A stretch of DNA of 64,000 bases from Paenirhizobium naphthalenivorans (GTDB taxonomy: Bacteria > Pseudomonadota > Alphaproteobacteria > Rhizobiales > Rhizobiaceae). Within the stretch, counting starts at the first letter, position 1. Each line of letters starts with the position of its first letter. Below the pieces are notes generated by a model. It saw only the letters and a list, made by a program, of their open reading frames with translations, did no database searches and had not been told where the DNA came from. This document shows, piece by piece, positions 55,755 through 64,000 of the stretch. Location: the NCBI RefSeq assembly GCF_007992095.1, contig NZ_BJZP01000018.1:31089-95088 (forward strand), written 5' to 3'. Made by a program: the position numbers and the translations under genes.

Positions 55755-56834
55755 GTGGCAAAGCTTCCTGTCGAGAAAATGCGCGAACTCGAACGCCGTT
55801 TCGGCGAGATAGAAGCGCGCATGTCGGCGGGGCCGGCGGCCGACGTCTATGTCAAGCTCGCCTCGGAATATTCCGAGCTTGAACCCGTAGTGAAGAAGAT
55901 CCGCGAGTATGAGGCGGCGCTCAAGGAAATCGAGGGGCTGAAGGCGTTGCTCTCCGACAAGGGCACGGACCGCGACATGCGCGAGCTTGCCGAGATGGAG
56001 TTGCCCGATATAGAGGAGCGGCTGGAAGGGCTGGAAAAGGACATGCAGATCCTGCTCCTGCCCAAGGACGCCGCCGACGAGAAGAGCGCCATCGTTGAAA
56101 TCCGTGCGGGCACGGGCGGTTCTGAGGCTGCGCTTTTTGCCGGCGACCTGTTCCGCATGTACGAACGCTTCGCCTCCACCCACGGGTGGAAGGTGGAGGT
56201 GCTCTCGGCTAGCGAAGGCGACGCCGGAGGGTACAAGGAAATCATCGCGACGATCACCGGGCGCGGTGTGTTTTCCAAGCTGAAATTCGAATCCGGGGTG
56301 CATCGGGTGCAGCGCGTGCCGGATACCGAGGCGAGCGGGCGCATTCATACGTCCGCGGCGACCGTCGCCGTACTGCCCGAGGCCGAGGAGATCGACATAG
56401 AGATCCGGCCGGAAGACATCCGCATCGATACGATGCGCTCGTCAGGGGCCGGTGGGCAGCATGTCAATACGACCGACTCGGCGGTGCGTATCACCCACCT
56501 GCCGACCGGTCTTATTGTCACCTCGTCGGAGAAGTCCCAGCATCAGAACCGCGCCAAGGCGATGCAGGTGCTGCGATCGCGCCTCTACGACATCGAACGA
56601 CAGAAGGTCGACAGTGAGCGATCGGCCGATCGCAAGAGCCAGGTCGGCTCCGGCGACCGTTCGGAGCGCATCCGTACTTATAATTTTCCGCAGGGTCGCG
56701 TGACCGATCACCGGATCAATCTGACGCTTTACAAGCTGGACCGGATGATGGAGGGCGAGATCGACGAAATGGTCGATGCGTTGATCGCCGACTATCAGGC
56801 CGGTCAGTTGGCGCAGCTCGGCGAGCGGTCATGA
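55755..56834 (+). CDS. prfA: peptide chain release factor 1
   Basis: 359 residues from a GTG at 55755, preceded by GGAG. GGQ at 233-235 ('[16 protein letters not shown]') and the stop-codon-reading tripeptide region are in place. It releases peptides at UAA/UAG. Its stop overlaps the prmC start (ATGA), so the methyltransferase that modifies its GGQ glutamine is coupled. Confidence 0.95.
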   Translation: MAKLPVEKMRELERRFGEIEARMSAGPAADVYVKLASEYSELEPVVKKIREYEAALKEIEGLKALLSDKGTDRDMRELAEMELPDIEERLEGLEKDMQILLLPKDAADEKSAIVEIRAGTGGSEAALFAGDLFRMYERFASTHGWKVEVLSASEGDAGGYKEIIATITGRGVFSKLKFESGVHRVQRVPDTEASGRIHTSAATVAVLPEAEEIDIEIRPEDIRIDTMRSSGAGGQHVNTTDSAVRITHLPTGLIVTSSEKSQHQNRAKAMQVLRSRLYDIERQKVDSERSADRKSQVGSGDRSERIRTYNFPQGRVTDHRINLTLYKLDRMMEGEIDEMVDALIADYQAGQLAQLGERS

Positions 56835-57700
56835 GCGGAGCATCGCGCCTCGGTGCTGTCGTCGCCGCGACGCGGAACACTCTTGCCGAGGCCGGCTTCG
56901 TCGATGCCGCGATTGAAACGCGTATTCTGCTTGGCGGCTTGCTTGGACTGTCGACGACTGAGGTCTTCACTCAGGCCGATCGGCCGGTGACGGAGGCAGA
57001 GCGGGCGCTGATTCTGGATGCTGTCGCCAGGCGGCTGCGGCACGAGCCGGTTCACCGGATTCTCGGATACCGCGAGTTCCACGGGCTCGACCTTCGGCTG
57101 TCGCCGGAGACACTCGAGCCGCGCCCTGACACAGAAATCCTAGTCGATTGCCTGCTGCCGCATCTGAAGAGAATCGCGGCCGAAAACGGTAGTGTCAGCC
57201 TTCTCGACATGGGCACCGGCACCGGTGCGATCGCGCTGGCCCTGTTGAAGGAATGCCCGCAGGCGCGGGCGCTCGGCAGCGATATTGCGCTGGGAGCCCT
57301 TGAAACAGCCGCGAACAATGCCGATCTTAACGGCTTGGCGGACAGGTTCGAGACCCGTCGGAGTGCGTGGTTCGAAGCAATTGACGGGCGCTTTGACATC
57401 ATCGTGTCAAATCCGCCCTATATACCCACCGACGTGGTCGAGGCGCTTGACCCTGAGGTTCGGGATTATGATCCCCGGGCGGCGCTGGACGGCGGTGGAG
57501 ATGGGCTTGTCGCCTATCGCGCCATTGCGGAAAATGCAGCGCAGCACCTTCTTTCTCATGGTTTGATCGGCGTCGAAATCGGCTACGATCAAAGGGAAAG
57601 CGTGACGCAACTCTTTGAAAGAAAAGGCTTCTCTCTGATTGAATGGCACCGCGATCTCGGCGGTAACGATCGGGTGTTGCTGTTTTCACGAGATGGGTAG
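56831..57700 (+). CDS. prmC: release factor glutamine N5-methyltransferase
   Basis: 289 residues. The catalytic NPPY at 194-197 ('[12 protein letters not shown]') and SAM loop '[16 protein letters not shown]' are clear, with an N-terminal helical RF-binding domain. It methylates the GGQ glutamine of RF1/RF2. Directly after prfA, as in most bacteria. Confidence 0.94.
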   Translation: MSGASRLGAVVAATRNTLAEAGFVDAAIETRILLGGLLGLSTTEVFTQADRPVTEAERALILDAVARRLRHEPVHRILGYREFHGLDLRLSPETLEPRPDTEILVDCLLPHLKRIAAENGSVSLLDMGTGTGAIALALLKECPQARALGSDIALGALETAANNADLNGLADRFETRRSAWFEAIDGRFDIIVSNPPYIPTDVVEALDPEVRDYDPRAALDGGGDGLVAYRAIAENAAQHLLSHGLIGVEIGYDQRESVTQLFERKGFSLIEWHRDLGGNDRVLLFSRDG

Positions 57701-58031
57701 TCACTAATTTGTTACGTATGCTAAGGATAATTGGTCTTTTGAAAGAAAATGCTTGGTTTTCCTTAGGAAGCGTAATAGTTTGCGGGCACGCAACGGGCAG
57801 CAGGAAGGAACGGAATTCGTTCCGATCTGGATTTGCCATGATTTCGGCTCGTGACCGGGCTTCACGGGATGAACAGGTCCCGGTGCGTTACTCAGTAAAG
57901 TTGACTATCACCAGCGGCACGAAAGCGATGGCGCAGTTTGCCTGCGGCTCGCATAGCCTTGGTTCGGTCCAAGCGAGAACCAACAGCGTTGCCAACTATC
58001 AGCACAACAGAAGAATTCAGGTGAATTATCG
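57701..58031 (+). other. leader region of the DUF4167 gene, no gene seen
   Basis: The first 80 bases are noticeably AT-rich. A 108-codon open frame (57709-58035) crosses it, but it has no family features and overlaps the next start. A 17-base dyad, GGAACG..CGTTCC with a GAATTC-like core (57807-57823), lies in the middle. A long 5' UTR is likely. Confidence 0.45.
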
Positions 58032-58757
58032 ATGAGGCCAGGACAGCAGCAGAACAAGCGTGGTCGCGGGCGTAACAGCGGCGGCGGCGGTGGCGGTGGC
58101 GGCAATTTCAACCGCAAGGGTGCCAATCCACTGACCCGCACCTATGACAGCTCTGGTCCCGACGTGAAAATCCGCGGCACGGCCCAGCATATTGCCGAGA
58201 AATACTCGACCCTTGCGCGTGACGCCCAAAGCGCCGGCGACCGGGTCATGGCGGAGAACTACCTGCAGCACGCTGAGCACTACTACCGCATCATTGCCGC
58301 CGCTCAGGCGCAGATGCAGGAGCGCTTCCAGCGTGACGAACGTGACGACCGCGATGAGCGGGACGACCGCAACGACTACAATGATCGCGATGGCGACGAC
58401 ATGGACGGCATGGACGAACCGACTGTCGGTTCTCAGGTCGCGCAGTCGCAGCAACAGCCGCGACCCCAGCCACAGCCACAGCCACAAGCGCAGCAGCAGC
58501 GGCCTCAGCGTCAGCCGCGGCGTGAGGTGGAAGTTGCCGGTTCCGGCCCGCAGCCGGTACTGGAGGATATGCCGGCTGAAGCCGTCGCCGCTGCCGCCGA
58601 AAGCGCGGTGGAGGAAGCGGGCGAGCGGCAGCCACGTCGTCGCAGCGCCGCCCGTCCGCGCCGCCAGCCGCGCCGCACCAACACCGAGGAAGGCCAGGAG
58701 AGCGGCGACGCCCAGTCTTCCGACGAGGCTGCGGCTTTGGTCGTCGCTTCCGAATAG
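58032..58757 (+). CDS. DUF4167 protein, RNA-binding-like
   Basis: 241 residues from the ATG at 58032 (AGGTGA 7 bases upstream). An N-terminal Gly/Arg/Asn-rich tail ('GRGRNSGGGGGGGG') resembles an RGG box, followed by the DUF4167 core 'VKIRGTAQHIAEKYSTLARDA' and 'NYLQHAEHYYRIIAAAQAQ'. A highly acidic Asp/Arg run, a Gln/Pro-rich stretch and an Arg-rich tail complete a mostly disordered chain. Function unknown; RNA binding is inference. A strong terminator follows. Confidence 0.87.
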   Translation: MRPGQQQNKRGRGRNSGGGGGGGGNFNRKGANPLTRTYDSSGPDVKIRGTAQHIAEKYSTLARDAQSAGDRVMAENYLQHAEHYYRIIAAAQAQMQERFQRDERDDRDERDDRNDYNDRDGDDMDGMDEPTVGSQVAQSQQQPRPQPQPQPQAQQQRPQRQPRREVEVAGSGPQPVLEDMPAEAVAAAAESAVEEAGERQPRRRSAARPRRQPRRTNTEEGQESGDAQSSDEAAALVVASE

Positions 58758-58780
58758 TCGCATCGGTGACGATCCGATCG

Positions 58781-58815
58781 AAAACCCCTTCTTCCGCATG
58801 GAAGGAGGGGTTTTT
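58781..58815 (+). terminator. intrinsic terminator after the DUF4167 gene
   Basis: AAAACCCCTTCTTCC (58781-58795) pairs with GGAAGGAGGGGTTTT (58800-58814), one G-T pair, GCAT loop, T-run to 58815. Very strong. Confidence 0.92.
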
Positions 58816-58909
58816 GTATATTGGGCACCCTATTCCGCCACCGGCGCAGGCTCATGCACGATCCTGGCTTGCCGATCGTCTAATGTTTCAGATTTTGCTC
58901 TAAGCTGCT

Positions 58910-58937
58910 CTTTAAAGGCCGAAATCCGTCCCCATAT
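58910..58937 (+). promoter_or_regulatory. sigma-32 (RpoH)-type promoter of clpB
   Basis: CTTTAAA (58910-58916) and CCCCATAT (58930-58937) are 13-14 bases apart, one mismatch from the CTTGAAA / CCCCATNT heat-shock consensus, 110 bases before clpB. Confidence 0.65.
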
Positions 58938-59046
58938 CTCGTTTGAAGGGATGGGGACATCCCGGAGGGCCCGCCTTCCCAGGGGGCCTCATCTCAACCG
59001 CCGTGTTGTGCCGAATGGGCAGTGCGGCTACCGGAGACAAACACAA

Positions 59047-61650
<2,604 letters not shown>

Positions 61651-61677
61651 TCACGGTAATCGCGAATCAAGACAATG

Positions 61678-61706
61678 AAGGCGGTCCCGCAAGGGGCCGC
61701 CTTTTT
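61678..61706 (+). terminator. clpB intrinsic terminator
   Basis: AAGGCGGTCCC (61678-61688), GCAA tetraloop, GGGGCCGCCTT (61693-61703) with one G-T pair, then a T-run to 61706. Confidence 0.93.
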
Positions 61707-61769
61707 GCTGTGTGTTGTCGAACTTGGCTGCGCTTACGGCGCTTCGTGCCGCATGCAAAGACCGCGAGG

Positions 61770-63716
61770 TCAGTTACTGGCGACGTCGGCCGATTTTCCG
61801 CCGCCTTGCAGAAGGGCGTCGATGCGTTGGCGCTCGGCTTCGAATTTGGCGAGTGGCTCGCCTTCAAGCGACTTGCCGCCGGGCAGACGTACTCGCAAGG
61901 GGTCGACCTTGGTGCCGTTGACGATCAGTTCGTAGTGCAGGTGCGGTCCGGTCGATAAGCCGGTCGTACCGACATAACCGATCACCTGGCCCTGGCGCAC
62001 CTTGGCACCCGGCGTGACACCCTTGGCGATGGCGCTCTGGTGATTGTAGGAGGTGACGTAACCGTTGGCATGGCGGATCAGTGTCTGATTGCCATAGCCG
62101 CCAGTGTCCCAGCCGGCCTTTTCCACCGTGCCATTGCCCGAGGCGATGATCGGCGTACCGCGCGGGGCCGCCCAGTCGGTGCCGGTATGCATGCGCGAAT
62201 AGCCGAGGATCGGATGGCGGCGCATGCCGAAGCCCGATTTGAAGACTCCGTTTGGCACGGGATTGCGCAGCAGGAACTGGCGGATGCTCTTGCCGTTCTC
62301 GTCGAAATAGTCGACCGAATTGTCTTCCGGGTTCTGGAAGCGGTAGAAGGTCGTCACCGTGTCGCCGAAACGAGCCCGGACATAGAGCAGTTCGCTCTCC
62401 TCGGTCGCCTGACCGTCCTGGTCTTCGACCGAAAAGAAGGCCTCGAGCGTATCGGTCGGCTTGAGCTGCGCCTGAAAGTCGACATTGGCTGCGAGCAACT
62501 TGACGACCAGCGCGGTCATGTCGCGGTTCATGCCGTAGGATAGTGCCGCTCGGTATATGCCGTCATAGACGCGCGGCAGGTCGCGGGCCGAACTCTCCAT
62601 TTGCGGCGCGTTCTCGTCGAAGGCGCTGGCGATGGCGTCGAGCGGCGGTGGCTCCTCGCCCTTCACCAGCCGGCCCTGATCATTGACCGCGAGTGTCACG
62701 ACATGGTTCGTCCGGCGATAAAGGCTGATGCGCACGACACGCGCTTCCTCGCCGCGCTGGATGATGCCGATGCGCAGTACGTCGCCGGCGGACAGTTCGT
62801 TCGAACCGGCATATGGCTCGAGCGCTCGGGCGATGTCGCCGGCCTTCGATTTCGGATAGCCGGCCGCCATGACGACGGCGTCGATCGCCTGCGGGCGGCG
62901 CACGGGCAGCACGTCGTCGGCATATTCCGGCGTATCCGGCGTGATGATTTCCGGTTCGGCGACGCTCATGTTCTGTTCGACGACGCGGGCAGCGAGCCCT
63001 GCGCCAATGTCGACGGCAGCATCGCTGTCGAAACGCTGCGGGTCGATGTAATAGAGGGCGGTGAGCTGGGTCGAGCCGTCCGTCAGCACGGAGCCATTGG
63101 TGCGGACATTCTCCTCGACCTCGTCGAAGGACATGGAGCCGGCATAGGGCCGCGTATTGCCGGAGAGCGGGAAGGCGGTGGTCTTGAGGCTGACCTCGGA
63201 CTCGACATCCGAACCGTAGATCGTGCCGGCGCGACCGGAGGCTCCCGCCGCTTTTTCGTCGGCCGCAAAGATCTCCAGGGGATCGAAGGCTGGATAGCTG
63301 TCCTGGGTTTTGTAGTTCATCGCCAGCCGCATCTTCACATGAGCGAAGGGCTGGCGGCGCACCACCTCACGCTCGCCGTCATGGGTGACGGTGGAGACCT
63401 CGAGGATCGCCTTGTCGACTGGCCTCGCGGCGATCTTCGGCCCGAGCAGGCGGCCGCCGCGGGTCGCTTCCTCGGTGCCAAGCCGCGCGGTTTCGCCGAT
63501 TGCCGCATAGGCCTCCGCAGGGATCGCCAGTTGTTGGCGCCCGTCGAGCGCGGCAAACAGCGCCACGCCCATCAGGACGCAGGAGGTGATGCCGGTGAGA
63601 AAGGTCCCCGACAGCCAGCGCAGGGAAATCTCGCGACGGTCGGGCGCACGATGGCCATCCGCCAGGATCGGCGGCTCGGTTCCGAGCGATCGTACCATGC
63701 TGCGGTCCGTGATCAT
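61770..63716 (-). CDS. M23 peptidase (peptidoglycan DD-metalloendopeptidase), membrane-anchored
   Basis: 648 residues (642 if the Met at 63698 is used). One N-terminal membrane helix (about 38-58), a long periplasmic region with a LysM/OapA-like part ('AGSNELSAGDVLRIGII'), and a C-terminal M23 domain with zinc ligands in 'HTGTDWAAPRGTPI' (HxxxD) and 'GPHLHYELIVNG' (HxH). It cuts peptidoglycan crosslinks. Convergent with clpB; 63 bases between ends. Confidence 0.9.
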   Translation of the reverse strand: MITDRSMVRSLGTEPPILADGHRAPDRREISLRWLSGTFLTGITSCVLMGVALFAALDGRQQLAIPAEAYAAIGETARLGTEEATRGGRLLGPKIAARPVDKAILEVSTVTHDGEREVVRRQPFAHVKMRLAMNYKTQDSYPAFDPLEIFAADEKAAGASGRAGTIYGSDVESEVSLKTTAFPLSGNTRPYAGSMSFDEVEENVRTNGSVLTDGSTQLTALYYIDPQRFDSDAAVDIGAGLAARVVEQNMSVAEPEIITPDTPEYADDVLPVRRPQAIDAVVMAAGYPKSKAGDIARALEPYAGSNELSAGDVLRIGIIQRGEEARVVRISLYRRTNHVVTLAVNDQGRLVKGEEPPPLDAIASAFDENAPQMESSARDLPRVYDGIYRAALSYGMNRDMTALVVKLLAANVDFQAQLKPTDTLEAFFSVEDQDGQATEESELLYVRARFGDTVTTFYRFQNPEDNSVDYFDENGKSIRQFLLRNPVPNGVFKSGFGMRRHPILGYSRMHTGTDWAAPRGTPIIASGNGTVEKAGWDTGGYGNQTLIRHANGYVTSYNHQSAIAKGVTPGAKVRQGQVIGYVGTTGLSTGPHLHYELIVNGTKVDPLRVRLPGGKSLEGEPLAKFEAERQRIDALLQGGGKSADVASN

Positions 63717-64000
63717 CCGTCCGTCTTCGTCCCTTTGTTCAAGACACCTGTGGTTTAGGGCATGCGTGCCGTCTCATGCTGTGCGGGCCATACTCAGCAT
63801 GTTTCGGCCCGGCCCGTCAAATTCGCACACCGCATCCGCTCGTTCGGTGCGTCGCGCGCGACAGGTGAAATGCCTGTTAGGCGCCAATTGTGGAGTTCCC
63901 GCGACGGAAGAATGGCAGAGCTAAGGCTAAGGCGGTGTTCCTGACGGTCATTGGTTTGTGGTTTTGGTTTGTGGCTTTGGTTTGGTCTGGGGGGGGTGGG
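63717..64000. other. promoter region of the M23 gene and G/T-rich tail
   Basis: No gene is supported. Bases 63951-64000 consist almost only of G and T ('ggtttgtgg', 'ttttgg' units) and end in a run of eight G's and GTGGG, unlike the rest of the window. Confidence 0.6.

Noticed and set aside
57709..58035. A 108-codon plus-strand frame before DUF4167
   Set aside because: No ribosome site, no family features, and it overlaps the next start.

Overview
The window reads as a GC-rich core-chromosome segment of an alphaproteobacterium, most likely order Rhizobiales, family Rhizobiaceae (Rhizobium/Agrobacterium-like). The grounds are gene content and gene order typical of that group: hisC-tyrC, ftsE-ftsX divergent from a DUF3426 gene and hpt, cpdR, a TIGR02302-type giant membrane protein beside lysA and argH, secA/ppiC/argJ/GNAT/mutT, ubiG/lysC/ptsP/prfA/prmC, DUF4167-clpB, and an mprF(lpiA)-acvB operon. 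Nearly all reading frames are intact. I see no transposase, integrase, phage gene, rRNA operon or CRISPR array. This is mainly a housekeeping region, so the novelty lies in regulatory DNA and a few poorly known proteins.

Layout. 0-8 kb: methyltransferase, hisC and tyrC (histidine, tyrosine/phenylalanine), a DUF2125 envelope protein, a ChaC-type glutathione-degrading enzyme, plsC, a YdcF protein and ftsX/ftsE. 8-16.5 kb: DUF3426 protein, hpt, the cell-cycle regulator cpdR, the TIGR02302 protein, lysA, a small lipoprotein, argH and a divergent TlpA-like thioredoxin. 16.5-28 kb: a SulP transporter behind a strongly structured leader RNA, the hbd/etfA/etfB electron-transfer genes with a 24-bp dyad upstream of etfB, rhomboid protease, cobalamin adenosyltransferase, SDR, YihY, gluQ, an AlkA-type glycosylase, HNH nuclease, dsbB and a YqaA protein. 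28-33.6 kb: tRNA-Leu(CAA), an orphan protein with an MbcA/ParS-like C-terminus, an acyl-CoA synthetase, and a two-gene unit of a FemAB/BioF2-like acyltransferase and a polysaccharide flippase. 33.6-46.4 kb: secA, ppiC, argJ, GNAT, mutT, an orphan Flp pilin with its small partner, a methyltransferase, comF, grxC, a nitrilase, DUF1178, DUF3291, DUF924, ubiG and a Cys-rich protein. 46.4-64 kb: a secreted SH3-domain protein with nine decapeptide repeats, acvB-mprF, lysC, ptsP, prfA-prmC, DUF4167, clpB and an M23 endopeptidase. The last ~50 bases are a G/T-only-looking low-complexity tail.

How the parts fit. Many genes are translationally coupled (ATGA, TTGA or one-base overlaps), pointing to short operons: hisC-tyrC, ftsE-ftsX, GNAT-mutT, nitrilase-DUF1178-DUF3291, ubiG-DUF924, mprF-acvB, prfA-prmC. 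The most interesting signals are (i) a perfect EcfG-type general-stress promoter, GGAAC-N17-CGTT, whose -10 element overlaps a GTTC-N7-GTTC LexA-like box, in front of the repeat-bearing SH3 protein; (ii) the multi-hairpin leader of the SulP gene; (iii) the near-perfect 24-bp palindrome upstream of etfBA; (iv) CtrA-like boxes before cpdR and the Flp pilin cluster; and (v) a sigma-32-type promoter ahead of clpB. All of these were found by eye; none was computed or searched.
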